From Granulicella aggregans (GTDB lineage Bacteria > Acidobacteriota > Terriglobia > Terriglobales > Acidobacteriaceae): a DNA stretch of 64,000 nt. A program made the translations under genes and the position numbers. Each line of letters starts with the position of its first letter. The stretch's first letter is position 1. Below, in pieces: positions 1-9,409 of the stretch. The stretch is from positions 2,282,826 through 2,346,825 of the forward strand of contig NZ_JAGSYE010000001.1 of NCBI RefSeq assembly GCF_025685565.1, given 5' to 3'. Under the pieces are notes generated by a model, which was not told where the DNA came from, ran no database searches, and was given only the letters and a program-made list of their open reading frames with translations.

Positions 1-173
1 TTGCTCGGATCCAGAAGTGGCAGCACATATCCGAGGCCAACAAGATCGCCGAATCCATGCGGCCAGTACACGAGTACGTTCCGGTTGCGAATGGACGAGT
101 AGCCGCCTCGATCGTGGGAGAACAGCTGCATGGATCTTGACTTCGTATGGATATCCAGATCGAAACTCATCAT
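1..173 (-). CDS. Partial glycosyltransferase-like protein (N-terminus only)
   Basis: The first about 57 codons of a minus-strand gene run off the left edge. Its ATG overlaps the stop of the upstream gene (ATGA), so the two are translationally coupled and share an operon. The readable N-terminus has a short polar leader, then a hydrophobic strand reading VLVYWPHGFGDLVGLGYVL. A strand followed by a G-F-G-D loop resembles the N-terminal nucleotide-sugar fold of GT9-like (heptosyltransferase-like) proteins, matching the two genes upstream. The family is inferred from this short piece and context, and no catalytic region is visible. Confidence 0.5.
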   Translation of the reverse strand, partial: MMSFDLDIHTKSRSMQLFSHDRGGYSSIRNRNVLVYWPHGFGDLVGLGYVLPLLDPS

Positions 174-1246
174 GAAGGAGCCTGTGCTATTGCGGCATGT
201 TGCCATTCGTCTGCGGTCTCTTCGAAGACAGTTCCGTCCTGCCGATCGTCCAGGGCGACAAGTGTCCGCCGCGCCACCCTCATCTCGTCGTTTGAGAGGT
301 AGCTGAGGAGTCCACCGTCGAAGTAGCGTTGGATTGCGCGAACCACAGCGGCCGTGTCCAGCATGTTCATGCATCGCGCCACGTTGCCGAGTGGATCGAC
401 ACAAAGATCTTGCGCCGATTCGAACTTCTGTTCGTCGCCGATGAAGTGAGTGAGAGTTCTATTGCAGCCCGTGGTTTCGCAGCAGGGAAGCGCGCCGATC
501 GTGTGCAGAAACTGGTGCGTCGGATACCGCTGCCAGTGAAAGGATTGACTACCTCCGGCGACGACCGTACAGGCTCGGTTCGGGGCGAAGTTGCTCGTAT
601 CGATAGCGGCGGCAAGATGCATCAATAGATTCGGCGAAGTGAGCACCCCCTGCGCGTGATGCACCAGACGGACCAGCTGACGCAGATCAGTCTTCCCGCG
701 TAGATCGATGACCGAGTTGAGGGCCTCTCCGTCGTCCTTGCCAGTCCCAACCTGGACAAAAAGGATGCGATCGCGGAACTCGTCAACGACTGCCTGGTAC
801 CTGTCGGGAGGCCACCTTTTGGTGCTCGCTTTCGAACCTCCGCCGGTAGATAACAACCAGAATGGGATTCTGTCGCCGGTGAGCTCCTGGACCTGGGAAA
901 ACCATGACCGTTCTTTTCGAGAGAGATGAAGATCGCCCCGGAAGATCGTTGGCCTGATGTTGACCCCGGGCAGTACGGAGAAGTATTGCAGTAGTCCCGG
1001 CAATAGCCGAAACGATGCCTGTTCCTTCTCCGATCGGGACGGGGGCGGGCAGTCAAGAGGAACTACATCCGGATCGTGCTCGTCCAGTTTCGAAAGGTAG
1101 GGGTTGTTGAGCCATATCTCCGGGCAGTCGGTACGGACGTCTGTCTCGAACTGCCCAGGGGACAACTTGTGCAGATCGCGGACGGCAGCCGTCAGCATGA
1201 CGTTGGCACTTGGGCCGTAATTGCAATAAAGAAGGAATCGCCGCAT
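170..1246 (-). CDS. GT9-like glycosyltransferase (paralogue 2)
   Basis: A 358-residue cytosolic protein resembling the ADP-heptose/GT9 family, which transfers sugars from nucleotide donors onto a glycan or protein acceptor. The N-terminus has a beta-strand then an MLTAAVRDLH helix as in the GT9 acceptor domain. The usual PGD loop reads GPSAN. A second Rossmann half starts near residue 128 (FWLLSTGGG), with a W-P-P-D-R-Y donor-domain motif and a DLRG...LRQLVRLVHHA...LMHLAAA stretch typical of the C-terminal domain. It is clearly paralogous to the next gene upstream, from which only 3 bases separate it. The extra C-terminal tail is unusual. Acceptor and donor cannot be read from sequence; the adjoining Ser-rich protein is a candidate acceptor (inference). 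Confidence 0.72.
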   Translation of the reverse strand: MRRFLLYCNYGPSANVMLTAAVRDLHKLSPGQFETDVRTDCPEIWLNNPYLSKLDEHDPDVVPLDCPPPSRSEKEQASFRLLPGLLQYFSVLPGVNIRPTIFRGDLHLSRKERSWFSQVQELTGDRIPFWLLSTGGGSKASTKRWPPDRYQAVVDEFRDRILFVQVGTGKDDGEALNSVIDLRGKTDLRQLVRLVHHAQGVLTSPNLLMHLAAAIDTSNFAPNRACTVVAGGSQSFHWQRYPTHQFLHTIGALPCCETTGCNRTLTHFIGDEQKFESAQDLCVDPLGNVARCMNMLDTAAVVRAIQRYFDGGLLSYLSNDEMRVARRTLVALDDRQDGTVFEETADEWQHAAIAQAPS

Positions 1247-1249
1247 CGT

Positions 1250-2284
1250 CTACTGGACCATAGAGGTCGAAATGGATTGGGCTGATGGTTGCCGGACTGC
1301 CGGTTGTGCTGCGCAAAACTGATCGGATGTGAGATAGGCGTGACGGCCGCCTTCGAAGTATCTCTCGATCGCGCGGATCACATCCTCACTGGCGATCATG
1401 TCCATGCACCGCGGCATTCGATCGACAACATCGACGCAAAGATTTCGAGGCGCATCCTTTTCGCTTCCATCGCCCATGGGCAGAGTCCTGGACTTCCAGC
1501 ATCCGCCTTTTTCGCAGCAAGACAGAGCTCCTACGGTATGGAGAAATTGATGATGAGGATATGCCTCCCATTGAGGAGGCTCACGTCCGCCGGCGACCAC
1601 CACGCAGGGCCTCGATCGTTCTTTCCCCGCTTTCGTTTCGACGGCTGCGGCCAGATGCATGAGGAAGGTAACGCCGCAAACGACTCCCTGCGCGTGATAG
1701 ACCAGGCGCACCAATTGACGAATGTCTGTCAGCCCGCGGAGGTCGATCACACCGCGAAGGGGCGGATGATAGTGGTGCAGCTCCCCGACCTGCACGAACT
1801 GAATCTTCCCATGGAAGTGGTCGACTACCTGCTGATACCGGTCGCTATTCCACCATTTTGCGGTGAAATCGTACTTACCTCCGGCGGCGATGACCCAGAA
1901 CGGAACTTCTGTCTTTGTCCGCTCCTGCACCTGGGAGATCCAGGCCTTTTCTTTGGGGTGCAAGTGAATCTCGCCGGCAAGCTTTTGGGGGACGACATGC
2001 AGCGAGAGCTTGTCATTCAGGAATTCAGTAAACGCTTCGACGAAGTGATAGGGACTTTCGTTGCTGCGATGGATCAGTGGATAGTTGCACTGCAGCGTGA
2101 TGACCTCCGGATCATCCGTCTGCAATGGAGTAAGACGCGGGTTGTGCTGCCATAGCTGGTCGGCGCTGGTACGAACGTCAGTTAGAAACTCACCCGGATA
2201 GCAGGCGTGCAAATCCCTGACGGTCGCCGTGAGCATGAGAATATCGCCAGGGCTTTGATTATTCTTCAGTATCAGCTTGCGCAT
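1250..2284 (-). CDS. GT9-like glycosyltransferase (paralogue 1)
   Basis: A 344-residue GT9-like glycosyltransferase. It keeps the family's N-terminal SPGDILMLTA loop-helix, a central strand FWVIAAGG followed by W-W-N-S-D-R-Y, and the DLRGLTDIRQLVRLVYHA...MHLAAAV donor-domain segment. No signal peptide or membrane segment is seen, so it should act at the cytosolic face on a nucleotide-sugar donor. It follows the tyrosinase-repeat gene by 58 bases and precedes its paralogue by 3, so the three are likely co-transcribed. The pair arose by duplication; the glycine loop is intact here but altered in the downstream copy. Donor sugar is unknown. Confidence 0.75.
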   Translation of the reverse strand: MRKLILKNNQSPGDILMLTATVRDLHACYPGEFLTDVRTSADQLWQHNPRLTPLQTDDPEVITLQCNYPLIHRSNESPYHFVEAFTEFLNDKLSLHVVPQKLAGEIHLHPKEKAWISQVQERTKTEVPFWVIAAGGKYDFTAKWWNSDRYQQVVDHFHGKIQFVQVGELHHYHPPLRGVIDLRGLTDIRQLVRLVYHAQGVVCGVTFLMHLAAAVETKAGKERSRPCVVVAGGREPPQWEAYPHHQFLHTVGALSCCEKGGCWKSRTLPMGDGSEKDAPRNLCVDVVDRMPRCMDMIASEDVIRAIERYFEGGRHAYLTSDQFCAAQPAVRQPSAQSISTSMVQ

Positions 2285-2342
2285 TTAAATATCGGCTCCG
2301 CACAATGCATCTTCTAGCTGGACAGGGTTCTTCGTGGCGCGA

Positions 2343-5243
2343 TTAGTCAGTGTCATACTTATAGCCCAGAGTCAGGGAGTTAACCATATCCGCCGGCGTA
2401 ACGGTGTCGGTCGCCGTCGTCCAGGGGAATATGGGATCCGTGAGGTTATGACCAGCTGGTCCCTTGCTGATCGGCACGTATCCCCTGCCGAACCCACCGG
2501 CTTTGCTGGCCTGCCAGAAGTTCCAGAGCCGGTCCATGTTGCAGTAATGCAGGAAGAACACCGGATCGTTAGGGCCGGTCACCGAAGCCATGCTTCCCCC
2601 GATCCAGGTGCGGACCAGGTTGTTCATGCCGAAAGGAACCCAACCCTCGCAGCTATTTCTAAATCCACTTGTCGATGCGCTGCTGAAGTCGGCGACATCG
2701 TAAGGTGTGAGGCCAAGACTTGCGTTCACCTTGGCGGGGCTGGGTAACGGCACGCCAGATGCCGACGTGCCGCGACCGAGGGTCCGGCGCAGGAAGCTAG
2801 ATGGCAGGGGCTTGCCGTTGGCATCCAGTTCGACCGTCGTCCAACTGCCCCCATCCAGTACAGAACGGAATGGACCGGTTCGAACGCGGTTCGAGTTGGC
2901 TGGGTCCCCATCGCCGCCCATGAGAGCCGTTCCCCAGATTGACGAAGATGCCGGAGGAGCGGCCCCGGAGTCGGCGGCCCAATTCCAGTAGGGCATGGCG
3001 AAGCCAGGCTCAGCCATGGCCACGGCAAGGTCCCTCTCCAGCCGCAAGACGAACTCGCGATGCCAAGGGAAGAACGCCGGTCCGCTACCGGCTGCGTTCC
3101 TGTACGCCACGGCGGCTGCTGGATTGGTGGCGTTGGGGAGAGGGTCTCCAGGAGCAGGCGTACTCTTCATCGCTGCGCTCGCATGCAGGGTCACATAGCT
3201 GTCGTATTTGCCCGCAGACTTAAGCGAGAGCAGCGCGTTCACAAACTTCGCCTGCTGCGCCGCAGATAGATTCAGGACGTTTTGACGGATTCTTAGTCCT
3301 GACCCGGAAGAACTACTCATGCCCGATCCGGACGATCCGGTGGAACCAGACGACTGACCACTCCTGGAAGACGTTGAGCTCAACGAATGGATTGAACTGG
3401 AAGAACTGGATGAGCCTGGCTTCAAGGAACTTGACGAAGTCGATGACTTCGGCGAACTGGAGGAGCTGGATGAAACAGGTCTTGCCGAACTCAAAGAGCT
3501 GGAGGAACTTGATGAACTCGGTTTCGAAGAGCTAGAGGAGCTAGACGAGCTTGGTTTCGACGAATTGGAGGAGCTGGAAGAACTCGGCTTCGATGGCCCC
3601 GAAGAACTAGACGAACTTGAAGAACTCGGCTTCGATGAACTGGAAGGGCTTGACGAGCTCGATGAGCTTGGTTTCAACGAGCTGGAGGAGCTAGAAGAAC
3701 TCGGTTTCGATGACCCCGAAGAACTAGATGAACTTGAAGAACTCGGCTTCGATGAACTGGAAGAGCTTGACGAGCTCGATGAGCTTGGTTTCAACGAGCT
3801 GGAAGAGCTAGAAGAGCTTGATTTCAATGAACTCGAAGAGCTCGACGAACTCGGCTTCAATGAACTGGACGAACTGGGTTTGGCGGAACTGGAACTCGGC
3901 TTGGCAGAAGTGGAGCTCTTTTTGCCACTGCCCGAACTGTGATGGCTAGACTGAGAGCCGGAGCTGTCACCCGAGCTGCTGTCGCCGGAACTATCCCCGG
4001 AGCTGTCTCCTGAGCTGCTGTCTCCGGAACTATCCCCGGAGCTGTCGCCTGAACTGCTGTCGCCGGAGCTATCCCCGGAGCTGTCGCCTGAACTGCTGTC
4101 GCCGGAGCTATCCCCGGAGCTGTCACCTGAACTGGTGTCGCCCGAACTGCTGTCGCCGGAACTATCCCCGGAGCTGTCACCTGAGCTGCTATCGCCGGAA
4201 CTATCCCCGGAGCTGTCTCCTGAGCTGCTGTCGCCGGAGCTATCCCCGGAGCTGTCTCCTGAGCTGCTGTCGCCGGAGCTATCCCCGGAGCTGTCTCCTG
4301 AGCTGCTGTCGCCGGAGCTATCCCCGGAGCTGTCACCTGAACTGCTGTCGCCCGAACTATCCCCGGAGCTGTCACCTGAACTGCTGTCGCCCGAACTATC
4401 CCCGGAGCTGTCGCCTGAACTGCTGTCGCCGGAGCTATCCCCGGAGCTGTCACCGGAACTGCTGTCGCCGGAGCTATCCCCGGAGCTGTCACCGGAACTA
4501 CCATCTCCCGAGCTACTGTTGTCAGACCCGCCATCTCCTGAGCTGCTGTTGTCAGACCCGCCGTCTCCCGAGCCGCCGTCTCCCGAACTGCTATACGCCT
4601 CATCGTGCGGGCTCACTAGCCGCTCTTGAATCTTGGGCATCTTCAGCGAAATGGAGACTGCCGGAGCCGAGGAATCAGTCGCTACGGGAATGTCCGCGGG
4701 TAGCAGCGGTGAATCACCCTCGTCATAAGTTGGATCGAGGGTTACGTTGAGCGAAGTTGCATACTCCTTGGTCTCGACAATCTTGCAGGTTACGGAGGAC
4801 TCCCAACGAATTGCCTCGATGAGATCCCGCAAGTCGTCGTCATACATCCGGATCGACCCGTTCGTCGCATAGAGAAGCTTGCTTGCCGTGTTCGGAGTGC
4901 CGCCCTGGATGACCAAAACATGACGGCCATTCTGGTCGGCAATCGCAGCCTCGCCACGCACCGGCTCCAGGGCGATCATCCCTGCCTTCCCGAAGGTCGC
5001 CGAACTGTAGGCTGTGCCGCGACCTGTCCGGACGATGCCCCTCATCCGGTACTCTCCGGTGGGCGTATCGCCGTAGGGCAACCTTGGGCTGCGAGTGGGA
5101 TTGCCGTGTTCGCTGGCGGCGAAGTCGTTGGCCCTTCCACACACGGGGAAGGGACCAGATATCAGGCGGCCTGAATCGTCATTCAGGACGAGTCTACCCA
5201 CGCGATTGCGGTCAGACGGAAGATCGATTTTTAGAGTGGCCAT
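2343..5243 (-). CDS. YkuD-like / Ser-Gly-Asp repeat / tyrosinase-like fusion protein
   Basis: A 966-residue mosaic. Residues 1-145 match the N-terminal domain of the proteins at 11857 and 20010 without gaps and have a YkuD-like layout: GDTPTGEY (58-65), HVLVIQGG (108-115), TNGSIRM (127-133). The catalytic SHGC has become TNGS, with Ser130 in the Cys position. Residues about 215-427 are acidic SGD repeats, with a 13-residue (39-bp) unit SSSGD-SSGD-SSGD. Residues about 428-645 are Ser-rich with K-P spacers. Residues about 648-966 are tyrosinase-like (FFPWHRE, PYWNW, NDPVFFLHYCNMDRLW). CuA lacks its second His and CuB has NNLVR where HNxxH is expected, so three copper ligands seem lost. There is no signal peptide. 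The ATG follows an AAAGGAAAG ribosome site. A structural, heavily modified protein is inferred. Confidence 0.8.
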   Translation of the reverse strand: MATLKIDLPSDRNRVGRLVLNDDSGRLISGPFPVCGRANDFAASEHGNPTRSPRLPYGDTPTGEYRMRGIVRTGRGTAYSSATFGKAGMIALEPVRGEAAIADQNGRHVLVIQGGTPNTASKLLYATNGSIRMYDDDLRDLIEAIRWESSVTCKIVETKEYATSLNVTLDPTYDEGDSPLLPADIPVATDSSAPAVSISLKMPKIQERLVSPHDEAYSSSGDGGSGDGGSDNSSSGDGGSDNSSSGDGSSGDSSGDSSGDSSSGDSSGDSSGDSSSGDSSGDSSGDSSSGDSSGDSSGDSSSGDSSGDSSGDSSSGDSSGDSSGDSSSGDSSGDSSGDSSSGDSSGDSSGDSSSGDSSGDSSGDSSSGDTSSGDSSGDSSGDSSSGDSSGDSSGDSSSGDSSGDSSGDSSSGDSSGDSSGDSSSGDSSGSQSSHHSSGSGKKSSTSAKPSSSSAKPSSSSSLKPSSSSSSSSLKSSSSSSSSSLKPSSSSSSSSSSSSKPSSSSSSSSSGSSKPSSSSSSSSLKPSSSSSSSPSSSSKPSSSSSSSSSGPSKPSSSSSSNSSKPSSSSSSSSSKPSSSSSSSSLSSARPVSSSSSSSPKSSTSSSSLKPGSSSSSSSIHSLSSTSSRSGQSSGSTGSSGSGMSSSSGSGLRIRQNVLNLSAAQQAKFVNALLSLKSAGKYDSYVTLHASAAMKSTPAPGDPLPNATNPAAAVAYRNAAGSGPAFFPWHREFVLRLERDLAVAMAEPGFAMPYWNWAADSGAAPPASSSIWGTALMGGDGDPANSNRVRTGPFRSVLDGGSWTTVELDANGKPLPSSFLRRTLGRGTSASGVPLPSPAKVNASLGLTPYDVADFSSASTSGFRNSCEGWVPFGMNNLVRTWIGGSMASVTGPNDPVFFLHYCNMDRLWNFWQASKAGGFGRGYVPISKGPAGHNLTDPIFPWTTATDTVTPADMVNSLTLGYKYDTD
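3310..4600 (-). repeat. Ser-Gly-Asp / Ser-rich coding tandem repeat (39-bp unit)
   Basis: Within the fusion gene, about 3965-4510 is a tandem array of about 13-14 units of 39 bp (SSSGD-SSGD-SSGD). Degenerate SGDGG and SDNSS copies lie at the N-terminal edge. It is followed at 3310-3960 by an imperfect Ser-rich array with K-P punctuation. Units differ mainly at synonymous sites (AGC/TCC/TCA serines), so the peptide pattern is kept while DNA drifts, as expected under purifying selection. Slippage could change copy number. The long opposite-strand reading frames here are shadows. Confidence 0.9.
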
Positions 5244-5270
5244 GATTGCTTTCCTTTAGCTTTCGCTCAT

Positions 5271-7445
5271 TCAGCCTGCGAGCAAGCAGCAGTAATTGTT
5301 GACCATCTGCCCCATGGAGAAACGCTGCTTCACAGTATTCCTGGCCGCCCGGCTGATCGAATCTGCAACCTCACGGCTCTTCAAAAGAATCTCTATCCTT
5401 GCTGCCATCTCCTGAGGATCGGAGACAACGAATCCATCTACGCCATCCTCAATCAGTTCCTGGTTGGATGGGGACACCGTCACCACTGCCGGAGTGCCTG
5501 CTGCCATCGACTCGAGGACCGCATTGGAACAGCCTTCCCCTGCGAAGGCCGTGACGAAGACCCGGAACGACTTAAGCTGCGAAGTCACGTCGTTGGTGGC
5601 ACGAACAAAGTGGACACCCTTCAACCCCAATTCGGCTATCCGGCTCAGGAGAAACTCCTTGTACTGCTGCCTTCCGGTTCGGGTATCTCCCACGATGGTC
5701 AAAGAAGCTTCCTTATATCGCCGCGAGACAATGGCAAAGGTATCGAGGAGAAACTCAAGCCGGTTCTCGGGCACGATTCGTCCGCAGGTGCCAATACGCA
5801 TAGCCGCTTCCGCAGGCGCGCTGCTGGCCTCTTCGTCAAACTCCATGGGTACGCCGTTTCGAATCACGACCACTTTGGCCTTCGCGTCGGTCAATCGCGG
5901 ATTGACCGTTCCCACATCGCACTTGCACACAAACCGGTCCAGCCGATTCAGATACTCCGACTCGGTGTAGGAAATCCGGCGCTGAAACGCCCGCGTTTCA
6001 TCGAGTTCCCTGAAGAGTGTTCCCCCTGGGCTGACATCCACGATGCGCAGGTCAGTGGCTGAAAGAATCTTGCTGACCAGCAGCTTTACCGAAGCGTCTG
6101 CGTTCCAAAAACAAACAGTCTGAACACGAAGCTGATCAATCACATCGAACACACGCGCGGCTGTGTCGACGACGTTCGCCGGGTCTCCGAAGGTGAATAG
6201 CCGGATGGATGCCCGCGCAATTTCGTTCAGAAAATCTCTTCCATGGATTGCTCCCAGCAGACAGACTGCGACTCCGCTCTTGTCCGGCATGTGGACGAGA
6301 AGGTTGGTAAGGGAGCGCTGCGCTCCGCCCATATTCAGGTTGTCGGTGACGAAGAGAACTCCGGACCGGGGCTCACGCTGATCGACGCCATACGCATTGA
6401 GAAAGGACCAGATGCGCGGAACGAGATCGGGATAAGCTGGCTTCTCCGAAACTACGCGTGCCTTGGACTGCAGGCTCAACAGCGCGTCAACATAGGCCAC
6501 GATGTCTGAAGGGTCGCGTACCAGGACTGAGCCATCGACAAGAGCCTCCGAGTTGCCCCCTGCATCGGCTGTCACCACGGGACACCCCCACTGCTGGGCC
6601 TCCAGCAGGGCAACGCTGAGCCCTTCGAACACGCTGGTATTCAGGTAAGCGTCAAAAGCGGAGTAGTAGGCGTCAGCTTCTTCAACAGAGCCGGGCAACA
6701 GGACATCGTCCTGAAGGCCCAACTCTTCGACCAGCCTGCAAAAGACATCGTAGGTCACGCGACCGTAGCCGTAGTCGTGGTCCCAGGAGCCGAGGATCAT
6801 CAGCTTTGCTGGGCGGGATCTTCGCACCTGTGCAAGAATCCGGGCCGCACGCGGATAGGCCTTCTGAGCCTTGAAGCTGCCCACCATCCCGATAAGAAAT
6901 GTGCCGCTGGGAATATGATGCCGCTCCCTGATCCAGATCCTGTTTTTTGTCGCCTCTTGATTCAAATACCAACGTTGCAATTCATGGCGAATCGTGATGA
7001 TGGGTACCGTGCACCCCGATTCCTTCATCTCGGCAGCCACGGATCCAGCGACCGCCACAACGAAGGGAACATTTGAAGCCGCATACGAAGTTGCCGGGTC
7101 CTGCCAGCCTTCCCGCGCGTTATGGATTACGGGCACGGTCTGCACTCCAACTCGCCACAGCACCTCGAGGTCGCGCACAGAGATCAAATGCGTAAACAGG
7201 AGTTTATTTCCTGAACGAAGCACTTCGGAGGCCACCTCCAGTAGCTTCGCTTCACGGGTTGCAGCCTTCCATGGATGAAGATAAAACAGGTCTGATGCCG
7301 GCAACTTATAGGATGGCTCCAGGCTCCATAAGACAAACAGTCTTCCAACAACTCCGCGATCTCGAAGGGCAGAGATGGTCTCACAAACAATCCTCTCAGC
7401 TCCACCGAGAGCTAGGCTCGCGATCATGATGTTGAAACTTTTCAT
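5271..7445 (-). CDS. Tandem GT4 glycosyltransferase (two GT-B domains fused)
   Basis: A 724-residue protein made of two GT4 glycosyltransferases in series. The first (about 1-355) begins with MIASLALGGAERIV and has the EX7E donor motif in FEGLSVALLEAQ followed by G-C-P-V-V-T. The second (about 360-724) begins VLFVTDNLNMGGAQRSL and has its EX7E motif in GEGCSNAVLESMAAGTP. Such double enzymes can add two sugars in sequence. It is cytosolic, with no signal or membrane segment. It sits 27 bases before the repeat/tyrosinase-like gene and 12 bases after a DxD glycosyltransferase. The family call is firm; donor, acceptor and linkage are not readable. Confidence 0.85.
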   Translation of the reverse strand: MKSFNIMIASLALGGAERIVCETISALRDRGVVGRLFVLWSLEPSYKLPASDLFYLHPWKAATREAKLLEVASEVLRSGNKLLFTHLISVRDLEVLWRVGVQTVPVIHNAREGWQDPATSYAASNVPFVVAVAGSVAAEMKESGCTVPIITIRHELQRWYLNQEATKNRIWIRERHHIPSGTFLIGMVGSFKAQKAYPRAARILAQVRRSRPAKLMILGSWDHDYGYGRVTYDVFCRLVEELGLQDDVLLPGSVEEADAYYSAFDAYLNTSVFEGLSVALLEAQQWGCPVVTADAGGNSEALVDGSVLVRDPSDIVAYVDALLSLQSKARVVSEKPAYPDLVPRIWSFLNAYGVDQREPRSGVLFVTDNLNMGGAQRSLTNLLVHMPDKSGVAVCLLGAIHGRDFLNEIARASIRLFTFGDPANVVDTAARVFDVIDQLRVQTVCFWNADASVKLLVSKILSATDLRIVDVSPGGTLFRELDETRAFQRRISYTESEYLNRLDRFVCKCDVGTVNPRLTDAKAKVVVIRNGVPMEFDEEASSAPAEAAMRIGTCGRIVPENRLEFLLDTFAIVSRRYKEASLTIVGDTRTGRQQYKEFLLSRIAELGLKGVHFVRATNDVTSQLKSFRVFVTAFAGEGCSNAVLESMAAGTPAVVTVSPSNQELIEDGVDGFVVSDPQEMAARIEILLKSREVADSISRAARNTVKQRFSMGQMVNNYCCLLAG

Positions 7446-7457
7446 AGAAGTTCTCTT

Positions 7458-8228
7458 CTAAAGCCCATGCTCCTCGTAAAGTCGAGCCAGCGTCGTAAAA
7501 GGTCGCGCATGATTCTTGTCCGGAACGTTCTCTGCCATCTTGTATCCCTTGTAGAAACCTGCGTTGGCTTGCAAGGTTCTCCAGCACTCATGCAGCCAAT
7601 GAATAATGTAGAAGTGCCCGGGAATCGGAGTGTCTCGCTCTATGAAGTCTTTTACACCTTCCTTCCAAGACTCCGCGTTACCGAGATCGTCGCGAATGTA
7701 CTGTGCTAATCCAAGTTCGCGCACCGTGGTGCTCAGGGCGCGATTTCCGAAGTGCCAGTCGCCGTTTTCGTTCAGATCGCGGGACGCTCGCGCATAGGTC
7801 AGCTCCATAAGCCTGCTCGCCGGCGGACACTTCATCAGGTTGCCGACCGCACCCAGACGATGGCTCCGAAATAGATAAGGAGTGGAGAAGTCGAGCGGTC
7901 TCAGGCAAGTTACGTCCATGTCAGCCCAATATCCTCCATGCTCGTAAAGCAGCTTGTAGCGGAACAGATCGGAGAACCCGGCGCAGCTTCCAACCCCCAG
8001 TCCGCATTCGCGATCCACGATTGACCGCTTGAAGACACAGTCTGCAGGCAGAATCTCAGCGGCATCCTTCACTGTTACCCCCATGGGTAGGGGGCAGCGA
8101 ATATCGGAATAAGTCCAGAGAATGAATTGGTGCCCTTGTTCCACAAACGAACGAATGGTCAGCAACTCCAGCTTGGATAGGTTGGCCCCTATCCAAAGGC
8201 CGTGGACAATGGAGTTCGACTCGTGCAT
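7458..8228 (-). CDS. DxD-type sugar transferase (Gly_transf_sug / OCH1-like)
   Basis: A 256-residue GT-A glycosyltransferase. The N-terminus has LWIGANLSKLELLTIRSF and FILWTYS, and the signature LLYEHGGYWADMDV supplies the metal-binding DxD (ADMD) typical of the OCH1/capsular polysaccharide 'glycosyltransferase sugar-binding region' family. The C-terminus has a conserved H-W-L-H-E-C-W. It lacks a membrane anchor. It lies 12 bases upstream of the tandem GT4 gene and downstream of an epimerase, consistent with one glycan-assembly operon. The acceptor is unknown. Confidence 0.8.
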   Translation of the reverse strand: MHESNSIVHGLWIGANLSKLELLTIRSFVEQGHQFILWTYSDIRCPLPMGVTVKDAAEILPADCVFKRSIVDRECGLGVGSCAGFSDLFRYKLLYEHGGYWADMDVTCLRPLDFSTPYLFRSHRLGAVGNLMKCPPASRLMELTYARASRDLNENGDWHFGNRALSTTVRELGLAQYIRDDLGNAESWKEGVKDFIERDTPIPGHFYIIHWLHECWRTLQANAGFYKGYKMAENVPDKNHARPFTTLARLYEEHGL

Positions 8229-8335
8229 TGAATCCTCGGGAGGAAAATACTGCTTCTGGCGGTGGTCGAATACGACGGTTGAGAGATAGTGCTGTCAATC
8301 TTGAAATCGCTACAACTTATGTCGAATTATTAAAT

Positions 8336-9376
8336 TTAGCCCCGTGCGTGCGCGGCAGTCCTGGCACACATCCATTGCCACTGGTGGGATATTCCGGCGC
8401 TCAAAGATACTCTCGGAAGATATCCAAGATGCTTATGCGCCTTCGAGATGTCCGCCTCAGTCTCATAGGGGTCCCCTCGCTGCTCGCGGCAAGGAAGTCG
8501 AAGAATGCGCTGTCCGGTCGCCTCCTCGATGACAGACAGACACTCGTTGAGCGTGACGGACTGCCCCCCGCTGATGTTGTAGATGGATGGCCCCTGGCCT
8601 TCGTTCATCGCTGCGAGCGTAGCATCGACAACATCGCCAACATAGGTGAAGGCGCGGCGCTGCGTTCCGTCTCCAAAGATGGGAACCGCGGTATCCGTCA
8701 TCGCCGCATGAAGAAGTTTGTGGATCGCCATATCCGGTCGCTGGCGAGGTCCATAGACCGTGAAGTATCTAAGGATCGTCATGGGGAGCGAGTATCCCGC
8801 GCTATATGCGAGACACAGCCCTTCCGCTCCCAGCTTGGTGGCTGCATAGGGCGACAAAGGGTGAGGAACAGCACCTTCGGTAACGGGCCCGGATGCCTGA
8901 CCGTAGACCGAAGAAGAAGACGAGAAGATGAAGCGACGGACCGACTTGCCGACTATCAGCTCGAGCAATCTTTGTGTGGCACGAAGGTTTCTGCTGAGGT
9001 AGATATCGAAGGAGTGCGACCAACTGGAGCGCACCCCCGGCTGTCCCGCCAGATGAAAGACAAAATCGATGCGGGGTGGAAGATCTTGCCCGGACAGGTC
9101 GTTGATATCCTCTTCCAGAAGGGAAAATAAATCCCAACGGAGTAAGGAATCTAGGTTCTCGTGCTTTGTTTCCGTGGAGTAATAGTCATTGATATTGTCG
9201 ATGCCTAAGACTCGATATCCCCGTGTAAGCAGAGCTTCGGCCACGTGGGACCCAATGAATCCCGCCGCGCCAGTCACGAGGCACACCTGAGGTTCGGAAA
9301 TTCTGCGGACTGTGTCCGAGCTCCTCATCGCATTCGAAGGCATGAATATCTTTTCTCGATTCATTTCCAAATTCAC
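8336..9376 (-). CDS. NAD-dependent sugar-nucleotide epimerase/dehydratase
   Basis: A 346-residue extended short-chain dehydrogenase. The NAD-binding glycine motif TGAAGFIGSH is near residue 36. The catalytic Ser cluster FSSSSSVYG and the Y-A-A-T-K (YxxxK) motif follow near 150-185, with the downstream LRYFTVYGPRQRPDM substrate loop typical of UDP-hexuronate/UDP-hexose 4-epimerases. It probably makes an activated sugar for the glycosyltransferases downstream. The first about 28 residues are poorly conserved, so translation may start at the internal Met near residue 13 or 17. The specific sugar (UDP-GlcA, UDP-Glc or UDP-GlcNAc) cannot be settled. Confidence 0.82.
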   Translation of the reverse strand: MNLEMNREKIFMPSNAMRSSDTVRRISEPQVCLVTGAAGFIGSHVAEALLTRGYRVLGIDNINDYYSTETKHENLDSLLRWDLFSLLEEDINDLSGQDLPPRIDFVFHLAGQPGVRSSWSHSFDIYLSRNLRATQRLLELIVGKSVRRFIFSSSSSVYGQASGPVTEGAVPHPLSPYAATKLGAEGLCLAYSAGYSLPMTILRYFTVYGPRQRPDMAIHKLLHAAMTDTAVPIFGDGTQRRAFTYVGDVVDATLAAMNEGQGPSIYNISGGQSVTLNECLSVIEEATGQRILRLPCREQRGDPYETEADISKAHKHLGYLPRVSLSAGISHQWQWMCARTAAHARG

Positions 9377-9409
9377 AACCGGTGTTTTGTTCTATCGCTC
9401 TAAATCGCA

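Noticed and set aside
4135..4629. Long plus-strand frame rich in SPEL repeats opposite the SGD repeats
   Set aside because: It is the mirror of the SGD-coding array; the sense strand has a ribosome site and flanking domains. The minus-strand alanine/threonine-rich frame at 3857-4603 is the same kind of shadow.
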